A stretch of 64,000 nucleotides of DNA. Origin: Arenicola marina (taxonomy: Eukaryota; Annelida; Polychaeta; Arenicolidae). The position numbers and the translations under genes are program-made. Positions 1 to 12,559 of this stretch are shown piece by piece. Position 1 is the first letter of the stretch; the number at the start of each line of letters is the position of its first letter. The stretch lies in assembly GCA_964019135.1 (NCBI GenBank), contig OZ025258.1, positions 34,913,202 to 34,977,201 on the forward strand. Direction: 5' to 3'. The notes under the pieces were generated by a model. It was not told the DNA's origin and searched no databases. It worked only from the letters and a program-made list of their open reading frames with translations.

Positions 1-1459
1 TATTGGATATTACCATAGCCTTTGTTTTCGAGGCATTAAATGTAACAAACCATTTGTCAGCCCAGCATTCTAATTTCAATAAATCTTCAGATAAAATATC
101 ATTGCTATCAATATTGTCCCCTGAGATAATATAAAGTGTGGTGTCATCTGCGAACAGCCGTATGTTGGATTCCAGACCTTCAGTTATGTCATTTATATAG
201 ATAAGAAATAATAGCGGTCCGAGAACTGAACCCTGTGGTACCCCCGCATTTATAAGACCCCACTCGGACGCCTCAGCCTTGATGGTAACCCTCTGATATC
301 GATCCCTCATATAGTCCTCATACCAACAAAGTAAATTGCCAGATATACCTATACCGCTTAATTTCTTCAGGAGACCTTTATGCCATACCCTATCAAACGC
401 TTTGGATATATCACAAAATACAACTTTGACATCTTTCTTCTTATCCAACGCTTCACTAAAAACATGATACAATTCCGCTAGTTGATTGACTGTATTATCT
501 CCGGGGATAAATCCTGATTGGAATCTACACAATATGTCGTTGTCGCGAAGGTAGTTGAAAGTATGTCTAAATATAATGCGTTCGAGTAACTTCCCGGTGC
601 AACTTAAGAGAGATATAGGACGATAATTGCTTACATGACTACGACTTCCTTTCTTGTAAATGGGAACTACATTCGCTCTTTTCCATAAAACTGGCATTCT
701 GCATTCAAACAGACACATATTAAAAAGTTTCATTAATGGTTTACATATGGTCGAGCCAGCCTCCTTTAACATTTTAGGGCTAATTCCATCGTAACCGCTC
801 GCTTTGCTTATATCAATATTTACAAGAAGGTCATAGACATCCTCTTCTGTAACTTCAATATGACTTAAACCAGTAGTAGTCGAACAAATATGTGTATCCA
901 ATAAACAGGCCTCATCGTTGTCTAATTTAGCCTGTTGTAAAAAATAATAATTAAAACAAGTGGCTTTGCCCACGTCATCTGACATACAAGTACCGTTCAC
1001 GTCGAGTGCAGGGTAACCGTCACTTGCCGCTATCCCTAAGATAGACTTGGATAGTTTCCACCAGCGCTTCGGATTGATGTTTTTGTCTATTTCTAAAGGT
1101 TTCTCTAGACTTTCGTCGTACTTGCTCTTAGCTTCTCGCACACGTGAAGCATAATCATTACGCATGCAACGATAGGAGTTCCAATCGAGAGCAGATTTAG
1201 TTTGTTTGGCCTTACGATGAGATCTATCTAGTTTCCTCTTAAGACGCCTAAGGTAATTATTGTAGAAAGGTTTGTCATCAGGCCTTATAGTCACAATTTT
1301 GTTCGGAATACACTTTTTACATATACTTAAAAAATGTTTAGTCCAGGATTCGCATGCCAAATCTGAGTCGCCACTGGCAAAGCACAGGTCCCAATTGTGG
1401 GAAAGCAAAAGGTCCCTAAAACGATTAAAATCTGCCTTATTATAATACCATACGAGGCG
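1..1459 (-). CDS. CR1-like reverse transcriptase, partial, runs off window
   Basis: I translated the minus strand from 1459 to 1 and found about 486 codons with no stop. The frame begins just after the stop at 1460-1462, with no ATG of its own, because it is the continuation of the endonuclease frame. Visible in order are a linker rich in basic residues, the RT entry motif ending NYRPISLLS (around 610-625), the catalytic CDISKAFDRVW (around 380-410), the AGVPQGSVLGPLLFL motif (around 200-250) and the FADDTTL active site (around 140-160). Motifs match those of the second copy with many synonymous-looking differences. The C-terminal part lies outside the window. Confidence 0.92.
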
Positions 1460-1837
1460 TTAGTAGCTTTTTCCCTTATTGACGCGGAAGGACAGATTAC
1501 AAGATATTGCTGAGTGGTCACTTGTGCACACAGGTGATAGCACTTCTACATTACAAACTAAGCCGGCATTTGAGCTGATAAATTGATCGAGAATTGACTC
1601 GGAAGTGGGGGTAATTCTTGTTGGTTGGTCTACATGAATTGACAGATGGTTGTTATTAGCAAAGGTTACCATATGAGCAAGGTGGGTTTCCGTGACACAA
1701 ATTATATCAAACTGACCACAAAAACTGGATTTTATATATAATAACTCATCATCATGCAGACCATTTACATTGGCCTGGCAAATAGAGACCGGTGCAACAT
1801 TAGCTCCCTTTTCCATCTCTACCATAGTATAAAACAT
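1460..1837 (-). pseudogene. CR1-like endonuclease with internal deletion
   Basis: This 125-codon frame covers both ends of the APE endonuclease but lacks its middle. It reads from the ANVNGL motif and the TETHL metal-binding motif straight into AHM, a segment that in the second copy lies about 115 codons further on. The lost part includes the YRPP and GDLN motifs, so the protein could not cut DNA. The distal SDHSAI motif is kept. A stop at 1460-1462 separates this frame from the RT, at a point where the second copy has a lysine codon. The junction does not have GT-AG ends, so an intron loss is not suggested. The start is uncertain; a stop lies in frame eight codons upstream of the first ATG. 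Confidence 0.88.
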
Positions 1838-2949
1838 AAATACGCAATCCGCGTGTTAGACGTTCGTCCCGAGACAAAGAGTTAATTACAACCGTTGCGA
1901 GTGGGTTTATACCATGATTGAGTATAAGAAGACATAAGTGAGAAACCGAACAAATAACATAATCGATCAACATGTAGACTTTGTGTTTGAACAGTAATGA
2001 ATTCCTGCCACTGGCATGTGTGTTCGAATACCATTGCAATGAAATGTAAACAACAAATAAACTAAACGAACTTAAAATATGCTTTGCGATACGGGAGTCA
2101 CCCATTGCAATGTTCTGGGCACAGAACCAATGGGGAGGGGCTGATAAACCCAACCTCGCGCATTCAGTCCTTGCATACCGCGCTTTTTGTTTATACATTA
2201 ATCAATAAGTGTAAACACAACTACAATTAACTGCCAATTTGGGAGACGCGTGGTCCGCCAGCAATGGGCATTGAACTAGACAGTCAGACATTAAGACCTA
2301 CGTACGTTACAAGCTCGAACGACATGAAACAGAGCAGAAATTAACATGCTCAACATCCTCACACGGCACTAGGTACTAACCTGCTGAAACATTTGGCAAA
2401 TTATACCTGTGAGATCTTTGTACGACTCGTGCTATTTTAAACACATGTAAACACATGTATGCCACCCAAATAGGCCTGGCATGTACATGCTTATCGTCTT
2501 AAGTTAAATGGTAGTACCATATTAACCAGTGACACATTTACACCTTTAAGATTTAACACCTGAGTCACCCTACCCTGGCCCTCAACATAGGCACAACATG
2601 ATACAACACGACTCGAAATTAACAAGCGAAAGGGCAGTGGGATTGGAATCCAAAGTCACTGAAAAGGGCCTCCGATATGGGAAGTCAGTTGTGTATTTCA
2701 GATTGCTGTTAGCTTACCATTGGGCTTTGTGAAACTATGAAATATGCACCGATTCTATGTATACTTCACGAATCGGGTTACAATGCGGAACACCCAATGC
2801 GGTTGCACAGCCTGTGCCAAAATTCTATACACAGTAACTCAGAGCATTCCGACTCATGTCAACAAAAATAGATAATGGTGTCATAAGTGTCACAACTACG
2901 ATACTTTCTACTGAGGGCACGAATCTGCATTGATTAAATTCGACCTACC
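1838..2949. other. No recognisable feature
   Basis: About 1.1 kb directly upstream of the CR1-like endonuclease frame. It could hold the 5' UTR of that LINE, but I see no match to the region upstream of the second copy and no coding motif. Base composition is mixed, with no tandem repeat. Confidence 0.5.
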
Positions 2950-3937
2950 CAACTTTCTTTTGTAAGGCCAGATCAAGTGATTGCTCTACCAGTTTGTATC
3001 TGGCAATTCCCAGCCGTGCACTGCTCGTCACACAGCTTAGCAGTACGACGATGTTGCTGGCGTTCCTTCGATGTAGGAGATAGCGGATGTATCTTGCCAT
3101 ACCATGAAATCCGTCGTCGTTGCCGCCTTCGTGGATGTTTCCTGGTGACTTTGGGTCTGCCAGTCGGAATGCCACAATGTCGTGAATGAAAGCATGTCGT
3201 TTTGTGGAGGCATACACGTTCCTGGTACTAAAAGATACCCCCAATCGGTTAACACTAGATCACCTAATTACCTATCGCTCCCTGCATGGGGTTTCCATGG
3301 CGCCAACATGACTCGCGTTAACGTAACTGAAGGTGGGGCATGCCCATGGCGTGGCTATGGCGTTCACCGCCTTACCGAATCACGACACGCTATCTGGCTG
3401 TATGCCCGGAAGTGCTATGGTTGATTTGACAGCGCCAGGTTAACTCTACGACCTTAAAAATGCGGCGAATGCCCCGAGAAAAATGGCGTAATTTGTTATT
3501 ACCAATGGGCCCTCCGACTAATGTCTTCGGTGTCGTCTGTGAACTAACAAAGTCTTCTCAGCACAAAGCTTGTGCAACAATGTTCCTTATATTACGAAAA
3601 CGATGAATAGAATGATTATTTTCACATATGTGTCGTACCAACAGTTGTATTATGCTCCCGATTGTTCGTAGTCATTCCGAACGAAACGCATATGTCGCAT
3701 ATCGAATGTAATAGATTACTGATCATGTTTCCATTCATGTATCATTTTTCATCATGTCCGTCAAGCAGCAATGAAACATTAATTATAACAGTATCAGATG
3801 ATGACATCAGCTTGTTTTACCAAGTGTGGTGTGGGAGTGGCATTCTGCGGCTGTGCCGAACAAACTTGCTAATCTGGATGCCTCCTTCCAGTGAAGCACT
3901 TGGTGCTGTAGGTATGCAGTGACGTCACTGTTTGTAG

Positions 3938-3980
<43 letters not shown>

Positions 3981-6135
3981 GCGTTTGGTATGCATTTGAT
4001 TGAAGATCACATAGCAATGCATCCACAAATCAAATCAAAGACAATGCGTTGAAACATAAAATAATAAATAAAAATGTTATTCGCTACGCAAGAAAATTAC
4101 ATGACCGTGGACATTTTGTCTACTTCGCCCCCCCCCTCCCCCCAAAAAGCTTAGGTGGCCTGGCAGCAACACGACGCCTGCAATAGATTTAGACCGACTG
4201 TCGGGGTCACTGGCCGTGTTGCCCAATAGCCCAGAAAACGGCCTCCTCTTGTCACCAACACGTGAGTGAACTCTGGGAGGGGCGTGTCGTCTTTCGCATT
4301 CCGGCCTCGCGGTCTGAATGACTTGATGTGTTCATCGCAAGGCGACCAGTAGACCGCTCACGACAACAGGGCAAACAAAAAGCGATTCACAGAAAGCAAA
4401 GTGAGATGGAGATATTTGCATTGGGTTTTTCACTGGGTTTGTCATTGGGTTTGTCAAACGAGCTGTCTCTCTGTCCGCTCTCTGTATCTTGTCACACACC
4501 TTAAAGTACAGCTTGATGATGATGCGGGAACCTAAGGCGCTCAGATGCGCCATTGTACGTAAGGAAGAAAGAAGGAACTTGAGCGATCAATGGTGGAATC
4601 CTCCCTTTGGTGAACTGATCTCCTCTCGTCATCACCATAAACCCTCGCCTTCTTCTCCTTCATCGCTTTAATGCGGCCTCGTAACTGCTGCCCCCGAAAT
4701 AATTCCGCTGCCACGAAACATTCCAGCAAACGGCTAATCATGTTCTCCCAGGGGTTACACAGTCAGCAATGAAATAATGTAATCTACTGGTACCTGTAAA
4801 TGTAATTGTTCGTGTAAATGAATATTTAGATTTTGTCGTCTCTTGTCGCCATTCTATTCTCCGCGGACAATGCGCAAGGAACGCATGGGTCCGCCACCCC
4901 GAATAAGTCCTGAGGAGTGGCTGGTCAGCACACAGAAAACGCCCATCCATGGCATGGCCATTGCTATTCAATGCCATTGATGCCGCTTACCTGACCGAGC
5001 GCTCCACGACGCCTTGCTGCATCTTCCATGGCATCACGCACATACACGCAATACGACCTGTCCACACCATACAGGAGACTTAACCACCTTTACAATGGAC
5101 GAGTATTGCTTCATACGGCGGCAAAACCTGTCCTGGATATGACATTGCATAAACCGGAGGAAGATTGATGACCAGTTGGTCGGGAACCAAGCGATGCCGA
5201 CATGGAAATGCCGATATCATTACCACACCTTCTGTCCTAACGGGCCGCTGGGCATTGGAAGGAATCGGTGACAGGTGAAGGCATGATCGCCATGATCAAT
5301 GGTAGTCAAACAGCGATAGTAATTACCAAGAGCGTCTGATCACAGACCAAAGACCTGGACTGAGGCTTAAGGAGCATATGGGCAGTCAATTCTTTGCTAC
5401 GGCAGGAAAGAAATTACAGCAACAGCTTTGCAGTGTGTTGAGGGGAGAGATGCATCTATGAATATAAACTGGGATAATGACTAATTAGGGCCAATCCGAT
5501 GACAAGATGTAACCATCCCAGATAAGTTGAACTCGCATGCAAGCTGAGATACAATCGAGTGAGCTAACTGTCGACCAACGCGGCTCCCTATACAAGTCAG
5601 ACCAGACGGGTTAAAATTACTGATTATTGTTATTCTTAAAACCTAGCTTGCTAGGATTTTCTCTTCGGTTCCACAATTCTTTGGAACAGCCGTTCAATTT
5701 CGCGGTAAACACGGTAAAAAATACCACTCGCAAACTCAACTGCAATTATTCTGAATAAGTTATGGGGTCCAATTCTTATGCAAACCATAATTGGGTTAGC
5801 AGGCTATGCATGAAAAAAAGGAGGCAGAAAAATATCAGACACCTGCAGAAGTCCAAACGTACAATTTCTATTACCACGTAGACCGAATGTTCAGCAGATC
5901 GTTCCGTCTAAATATCCCCGTCTTTTATTAGCCATCATTTTATTGGACGGAAAGTAAATGCTTGCCACCGGTGACGTTTGCTGACCTATAAGTACGTACC
6001 AATTTGTACCATGCGCCGCATGTTTCATCCGTCTAAACGAGTCACTGGAGATCGACTTACAACGGGGCTATACCGGCGACTCCCGCCGAGCCCAAAACTA
6101 TGCACTAATGTTATGGTCTACGGTTTATAAATCAT
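2950..6135 (-). repeat. Repeat family Z, inverted copy A (modules Q and R)
   Basis: This block is the reverse complement of material found elsewhere in the window. 4750-6135 matches 32640-33267 joined to 40588-41300 (module Q). 3190-4740 matches 7950-10720 and parts of 41640-42300 (module R). Shared landmarks include the block around GAGCGGTCTACTGGTCGCCT (4340-4370 inverted, 8870-8890, 42010-42030) and the block beginning GCATGCGGGTTCAAGTTATC (5520-5550 inverted, 33173, 63833). No open frame over about 100 codons and no transposase or RT motif is present. Copies differ by many substitutions and indels, so the family is not young. Class unknown; a large non-autonomous DNA transposon is possible. 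The outer limit near 2950 is approximate. Confidence 0.75.
3941..3979. repeat. (AT)n microsatellite
   Basis: An uninterrupted run of alternating A and T, about 19 dinucleotides, inside inverted Z copy A. The equivalent position of the direct copy (around 9281) lacks it, so the expansion is specific to this copy. Confidence 0.97.
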
Positions 6136-6139
6136 TTTA

Positions 6140-7600
6140 GTTTCTTCCGCTGGTCGAATAAACATTGTCAATCGTGTCACGAGAGGGAGTCAGGGAGAAA
6201 TACGGCTGGAGAGTGCTGCCGTCTTCATACGCACGGCAATGGTGCGAACACACTTCTTGCGAAAACCATGTGAGAAGAGGTCCGGGGGATATCTTTTGGT
6301 GGCTGGCGCGATGGCTGCTCCGGTGTTGTAAGTGGTTGTTGATGTTCTCTGAAACCGTGATAAAACGGCTGGTGCTACAGCCCATTAGGGACGTCCATCT
6401 CAGACTTGGCGGAGTGATCTATGGTGTGGACTGAGAGAGCCGCGCAGCCCTTTGTGGGTGATTGTAATGGTGTGAGACGGATTGCCGGTGGGATTTATGA
6501 TGTATCAGTGTTTGCTCTGAAATTTTGTTAGCGATCATTGTGACGATATTGCACACCAGGCCGCGAGCCCCCCCCCCCCTTCCCGGTTCCTCTTGCACCG
6601 TCACGACCACTCCATCAGCCATCTCCAGTGTCCGCACCACCCACCACCATTACCAATACCATAGCAACCATCACCACACGAAGCGCACCGCCTGAAGAAC
6701 TCCGTGTTTAGTGTCACAAAATCACAGCCACAGCATTCACAATTATTACAGAAATAACAAGACGCACAGCACAGCGACGATAACGCCAAAATTATTACCA
6801 CATTCCACATCATTGCCATAATCAGAACCGCCAGTACCACTATCAACACCCCCGAAACCATCGCAGCATCAAGTGGCGCTGGAACCACCAACTTCAGCAC
6901 CGCATCGTTACGCCTAACATAAAACAGTCCAATCCTTGCTATGCCACAACCACGACCACCAGTTATGGTTACATCGCAACTAAGACGGTCGCTATCTCTC
7001 AGTATCACTGCAACCAACGCTAATTAATTAATATTTGTATTCGCTATTGCAAACCTCCAGGAATAAATGAGAATTAAACAAAAAACCAACAACGCTACTC
7101 CCAACGCCTCCACCAGGCCTACCACGACCATCAATATTGTCATCCTTACGAACACCTGCCCCTGTTCCCCCATCCCGCTCAGCATCATGAGAGTGGAAAA
7201 AACACACCCAACGTTTTAGCAAACCGTCATCAATTATTTCAAAATCGCATAACCACAGACAGTCCTCCCTCGTACTAACGTCAGCGTTGATGGTTCACCC
7301 GGGCGCACTGCTGACAGAACTCCCTATGACGTCACATTCCAATGTAACTCCCTCTCCCCTGTGTCCAGGTTAACAGCCGTCTGTCGACACTGTCATCGCT
7401 TGGAGACTAGCGGATGCCCAGATCACCCTTGTCCAGCTTTTATTACAAACCGGAAGTGCCGTGTTGCCCAATCAGTTATGGGCCATCACTAATCGTCTCC
7501 AGCCATATTTCTCCCGGACTCCCTCTCGTGGCAGATATCGGTCCTCAGACGACGATTGACAATGTTTATTATATCAGAGGGAAACGATCTATAATCCATA
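6140..7600 (+). repeat. Repeat family Z, module P with inverted ends
   Basis: A 1.4-kb non-coding block matched in the same orientation at 31640-32640 and 62340-63500. Shared landmarks are GTGCTGCCGTCTTCATAC near its left end, a block around GGCTGGTGCTACAGCCCATT (6370) and a block ending GACAATGTTTATTA (7560-7570). In this copy alone, 6156-6211 is an imperfect inverted copy of 7497-7570, which carries about 20 extra nucleotides, so the module is flanked by inverted arms. Elsewhere P is followed by module Q; here the left neighbour is an inverted Q and the right neighbour is R. The open frames on both strands look accidental. Confidence 0.7.
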
Positions 7601-8241
7601 TTCGGATTTGCTCTTGTTTATTATGTGACATTCGTTTCACTGGTCCAGTGTGAACAAAATATACGTTAGACGTTTTAATGTTATTCCAATCAGCTTAGCC
7701 GGGGACGATGGTCGGGTCGGATTGTATCACTTGCCAACTCTTTCATGACGAATCTGAATGTTCGTGAGAATGAAATAACCGGGTGACCATGCGAGCGGTA
7801 TAATTATTCAGTATTCTTTATTGCCCAATGGCCCGTGAAATGAACCCAAGCCAGATGAACATATTGGCATTCATCTCTCGTCCGCGCCAAAAATACGACT
7901 GTATGTTTTTCAGATGCGCGTCCGCATTTCATTGCTGACTGTGTCCTGAGTAACCTCCGGGAGGACATGATTAACAGTTTGCTGAAATGGAATTAATTCG
8001 GAATTATTTCGGAGACAGTGGGTTACGAGAACGAATTAAAGCGACGAAGGAGAAGAAAGCGAGAGTTTATGGTGATGACGAGAGGAGACCCGTTCACTAT
8101 AAGGAGGGTTCCACCATTGATCGCTCAATGTTCTTCTTTCTTCCTTACATACAATGGCGCATCTGAGCGCAGTAGGTTCACGCATCATCGTTAAAGCCAT
8201 AATTTTGTGTGTGTTAAAAGATACAGAGAGCGGACAGAGAG

Positions 8242-8715
8242 TCAGCCAGTTTGGTCTGCTGAGACGGATACTGATATGAATACGATGACGTTCAACAGTA
8301 ATACAAAAAAAAATTTGGAAACTGCCGGTAGTAATGAGATAGGGCGATAGTTATTAAACACAGAGCTGTCACCAGTTTTAAGAACTGGCACAACTTTCGC
8401 TACCTGTAAGCTATCCGAAAAAAAACCAGTCTTCAGTGATTGGTTGATGATTATTGACAAGGGTTCGGATATCACATGTTTTGCCAATTTTAACAACTTT
8501 GCTGATATCCCATCATGACCGCAACTGGTTTTCGGTTTTAAATCGTCTATGACGCTTTCAACGGCTTTATTCTCAACCTGCTTGAAGCTAAAGCTGTTGT
8601 TTGTAGCATTCTTCAGATAGTCTTTAAACGTTCGATGGCTGTTGCTCTCATTATCTTTTAGAATGGTCTTACCAATTTTAGTGAAATACGTATTAAATTC
8701 ATTACTTACAATCAT
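8242..8715 (-). pseudogene. LINE reverse transcriptase fragment (non-L1, non-CR1-copy family)
   Basis: A 157-codon frame with the N-terminal part of a non-LTR reverse transcriptase. It has a SCGHDGISAKLLK segment, the equivalent of the SPGxDGI region, then VAKVVPVLKTGD and NNYRPISLLPAVSK, the first RT motifs. The catalytic motifs with aspartates would follow but are absent; the frame degenerates after about residue 130. Sequence differs clearly from the CR1-like and L1-like copies in this window, so it is from a third family, perhaps L2/Jockey-like. It sits inside Z copy B: the related Z copy near 41840 continues across this point without it, so it is an insertion or an insertion remnant. Confidence 0.82.
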
Positions 8716-9280
8716 TTTATCACTTACATTGATATCTTATACAGATAACGCGCGGCAATATCTTCCGGAAATTGCTGTGTCGCGAGATGACATTTTTTTT
8801 GTCACGGAAAAAGGAATGCAGCGGCAAACTCAGCGCAAACATTTCCGCCTTTTCTTTGCTCTGTTGTCGTGAGCGGTCTACTGGTCGCCTTGCGATGAAC
8901 ACATCAAGTCATTCAGACCGCGAGGCCGGAATGCGAAAGACGACATGGACGCCCCTCCCAGAGTTCACTCACGTGTTAGTGACAAGGGAAGGTCGTTTGC
9001 TGGGCCACTGGGCTACACGGCCAATGACCCCGACGGTCGGTCCTCGTTAAGTCAATTGTAAGCGCCGTGTTTCACACAGCACGACAACCACCAGCGGTAT
9101 TGCTGCCAGGCAACGTGAGGTTTTCGGGGGGAAGCGACGGAGACAAAATGTCCACTGTCATGTAATCGTCTTGCGATGCGAATAATATTTTTATTCCTTA
9201 TTTTTTTTTTTAACGGATTGTCTCCATCTCCATTCACATTGAAATTGCATACCAAAGGCCTATAGATATGTATGCCGTTC

Positions 9281-9904
9281 AAACAGTGACGTCACTTCAT
9301 ACCTGCAACACCAAGTGCTTCACTTTGAGGCATCTAGATTAGCACAGCCGCAGAATTCCGCTCCCAAGCCACACGTGGTAGAACGTTATCATCATGTCTT
9401 CATCTGATACTGTTATAACTAATGTTTCCATGCCGCTTTAAGGACGTGATGAAAAATGATACATGAATACAGAATGGGAACATGACCAGTAATCTGATGC
9501 ATTAGATATGCGACATGCGTTTCGTTTGGAATTACTATGAACAATCTGGGGCACAATAAAAACTGTTGTACAGAACTTGAAAACATCACTTCAAACAGTG
9601 ACGTCACTTCATACCTGCAACACCAAGTGCTTCACTTTGAGGCATCTAGATTAGCACAGCCGCAGAATTCCGCTCCCAAGCCACACGTGGTAGAACGTTA
9701 TCATCATGTCTTCATCTGATACTGTTATAACTAATGTTTCCATGCTGCTTGAAGGACGTGATGAAAAATGATACATGAATACAGAATGGGAACATGACCA
9801 GTAATCTGATGCATTAGATATGCGACATGCGTTTCGTTTGGAATTACTATGAACAATCTGGGGCACAATAAAAACTGTTGTACAGAACTTGAAAACATAA
9901 CTGA
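9281..9904 (+). repeat. 312-bp tandem duplication
   Basis: 9281-9592 and 9593-9904 are two adjacent copies of a 312-bp unit, nearly identical; I noticed about two differences plus divergence at the very end. The inverted Z copy A has a single diverged version of this unit (about 3640-3930). The duplication is therefore recent and specific to this copy. Confidence 0.93.
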
Positions 9905-10397
9905 AAATGATCATTCTATTCTTCGCTACGATAATATGAAAGAAATTGTTGCACTTCCACGGACTCCATGGATTCACATGAAATAAACGCTTTATATCGA
10001 ACGCTGAGCAATCTGATGTCTTTCGATATAGAGGAAAGCGAGAACCTATGGTATGATGATCTGTACCCCTGCTCGATCAATACCAACGGAGCTGGAGAAG
10101 ACCCACCCTGATAACACCAATGGGTTTTCTCATGTTGAACACGGCGTTGTTCACAAAAAAGTTAAAAAGGTTGAAAATACCGAAATTAAAGACAACATGT
10201 AGAGCAGTCAATCTTGTACTGGGACAAGCTTTGTGCTGAGAATACTTTGTTCACAGACGACAGCAAACACATTAGTGGGACTGCGCATTATTAATATATA
10301 AAGACGCATTTTCTCGGTATCCGAGCTGTCAACGCTTTCTTAAGGCCGCAAAGTAAACCTGGTGCTGTCAAATAAAACATAGTCCTTCCGGACATAA

Positions 10398-10562
10398 GGC
10401 CAGCCAGCGTGGCATGGCCCACGGCCAGCCAGCGTGGCATGGCCCACGGCCAGCCAGCGTGGCATGGTCCACGGTCAGCCAGCGTGGCATGGCCCACGGC
10501 CAGCCAGCCTGGCATGGCCCACGGCCAGCCAGCCTGGCATGGCCCACGGTCAGCCAGCGAGG
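10398..10562 (+). repeat. 25-bp minisatellite
   Basis: About six and a half head-to-tail copies of a GC-rich 25-bp unit starting GGCCAGCCAGCGTGGCATGG, with C/G and C/T variants at a few positions. Open frames on both strands across it are by-products of the repeat. Confidence 0.95.
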
Positions 10563-11231
10563 CTCAGTCAAGTTAACAGCTGTTTAACAAGCAAGACGCG
10601 AGTCATGTTTCCGCCATGGAAACCTCATTAATCGGTAATTAGGTGATCAAATTTTACCCGACTGGGGGTATCTTTTAGTACCAGGAACGACTATACCTCC
10701 ACAAAACGACATGCTGGGTCATGGTATATGCCGTAGCAATAGAGACTGCTCTTAATCTGAAACAAACATTGTAACAGAGTGTTGAATATTATTCAATCAA
10801 TGTAGCATGGATGTGAACTGTAAATTCAGATAGAAGTGTTTTTTTCTGCACTCACATATGGATGACATGTTATTTACCGGGGGGATATCTCCTGTTATAA
10901 CTCATGTCCCGCCCACGCTAGACCCCGAGAACACCACGTGAATGTGAATGATATTGTGTTGTTCATCTGCGGACTATCTGCGGATGAACGTCAAGCAGAC
11001 AAGTTGTTACGTCCAAATCGTCGGTCGCCGTCCTCATGTATTAGCGCTGAAATACTGAGGTGCGGCCGTCGGGGTCACAAAACAGAACGACACTTTCACG
11101 TCGGGAGAAAAGCTTTGCGGATTCAACTTGATCGTGTCCTCCCGCGTCTGAGAGGAGAGCGAATGGCGGCGGAGGAGTGAAGTCGGGTTCCCTCGATAAA
11201 AGTTGTCCATACAAGTATACTAGCGGTTTTA

Positions 11232-12036
11232 GTGCACATGGATAACAAAAAGAAACAAAAAGGTATCAGAAAGCGATGCAGAACAGTTAGTGGGGAAAGT
11301 GAGGAAAAAGTTCACAATAAATCTAACTTTCAAGAGGATTTAAGCGAAAAGCTACACGGAGTGGGCGAAAATACAGTCGGCATGGAGGAATCAACAAAGA
11401 AAATGGGGACACTGCGACTCTCGCCGCAGCAATTCAAGGAATGAACCTCCAACTCAATCGGCTATCGGATAAACAAGACAATTTCATGGATATCATTGGT
11501 GGTTCAAATGGATTAAGTAACAAGGTGGCAACAATGGAGGAAGACGTTGGCGAATTGTCTAGTCTACTGGCCACCCCCGAGACAGAGACAAACGATTTGA
11601 AAGGTGAGGTTGCACTTCTAAAGAGTATCGTCATAAGGCAGAGTGAAGAACTTGCGCAACTGAAGAGAGAGCTAATAGACGTTAAAACACATTCGATGAG
11701 AAACAATGTCCTATTCCATAACATGCCAGAAAATGAAGGCATTGAGAACAGTACCAGTGTTGTGGAAGGCATTTTAAAACAATGGTTGATGTTATCAACG
11801 ACCCAGCCGCACAAATCGAAAGAGCGCATCGGCTTGGACAACCTAAAGCCGGCAAGGTGGCTAAGGCAAGACCTAGTGTAGCACGATTTTTAGCACAAAG
11901 CTATGCGGAAAAAGTTATCGGAATGGGCAGAAAGTTACCGAAGGGAAGAGACAGGTTAACAATCACCCCCCATTACCCGGTGGAAGTACAGGTTAAACGC
12001 CGATCAATGAGCGCAAGGATCGATGTAATGAGGTAA
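11232..12036 (+). pseudogene. L1-like ORF1 (RNA-binding chaperone) pseudogene
   Basis: Three overlapping frames together resemble an L1 ORF1 protein. The first (from 11232) is lysine-rich. The second (11441-11881) has heptad-like leucines and charged residues (NLQLNRLSDKQ, VATMEEDVGELSSLL, LKGEVALLKSIV), as in the trimerising coiled coil, and ends with MRNNVLFHNMPE, a typical RRM entry. The third (11782-12036) has ERAHRLG and RPSVARFL, the hallmark of the C-terminal domain. ORF1 protein coats LINE RNA and forms the retrotransposition particle. A further stretch near 12055-12120 (DELFVNGEKQRNP) looks like its C-terminus. Frames shift at about 11440 and between 11782 and 11881. Confidence 0.85.
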
Positions 12037-12559
12037 AAGTGCGACAACCAAACCATGAGGATTAAAATGACAAATGACGAGCTCTTTGTGAACGGAGAAA
12101 AACAACGCAACCCACTCCCGTGCCCCACAAGTCGTGAACTGCTCCAATTGCAACCCACAGAACAAGATGAACTCGCCAAATCTGCACTGTGTTTCATGGG
12201 TCGGAGGTCACAGAACTGGGCTGCTCATACAGAGCCGCAATTGCCGCGGTTTAGGACATCGCACAGGTCAGGGAGGCCTCTCGCAGCCTGCTGCTCACCC
12301 CGACGAAAGCAGCCGCAGCTCACAAATCTGCGGCCTATCGACTCTCAAGGCCAAGTGACACAACCGACGTGAGTGACAGATGGCAAGACGACGGAGATCA
12401 CGGCGCATCGAGGCATGTCAAATACCTACTTCAGAGACACAGTAAGACCAACATTGTAGTTTTCATGACTCGCTGACACCATGGTAATATGGCCCAACGA
12501 CGGTTCCATTTGATGGAGAGAGCGCTGGAATCAGCAATGGAGATAATGGCAGGCGCCAC

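Larger units (their letters stand above)
1..1837 (-). mobile_element. CR1-like LINE, copy 1, cut by window edge
   Basis: The minus strand encodes an APE-type endonuclease followed by a reverse transcriptase, the layout of CR1-like non-LTR retrotransposons. It is close to the second copy at 15785-19383 almost codon for codon, so both belong to one family or sister families. The 3' part, including the zinc-binding C-terminus and 3' UTR, lies beyond position 1. Two lesions are visible: an in-frame loss of about 115 codons in the endonuclease and a single stop at 1460-1462. No 2A peptide is readable upstream of the endonuclease, unlike the second copy. The otherwise open RT frame suggests a fairly recent insertion. 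Confidence 0.93.
7620..11180 (+). repeat. Repeat family Z, module R, direct copy B
   Basis: 7620-8240 and 8740-9060 match 41310-42180; 10660-11170 matches 42240-42720. The segment 9120-10660 is absent from the copy at 41310-43320 but present, inverted, at 3190-4140, so the two copies differ by a large indel. This copy is interrupted by a LINE fragment (8242-8735), and carries a 312-bp tandem duplication (9281-9904) and a 25-bp minisatellite (10398-10562). No coding potential of its own is evident. Confidence 0.75.

Noticed and set aside
1680-1700. Intron loss as the cause of the missing endonuclease segment in CR1-like copy 1
   Set aside because: The intact copy has no GT-AG borders at the junction; a plain deletion explains it.
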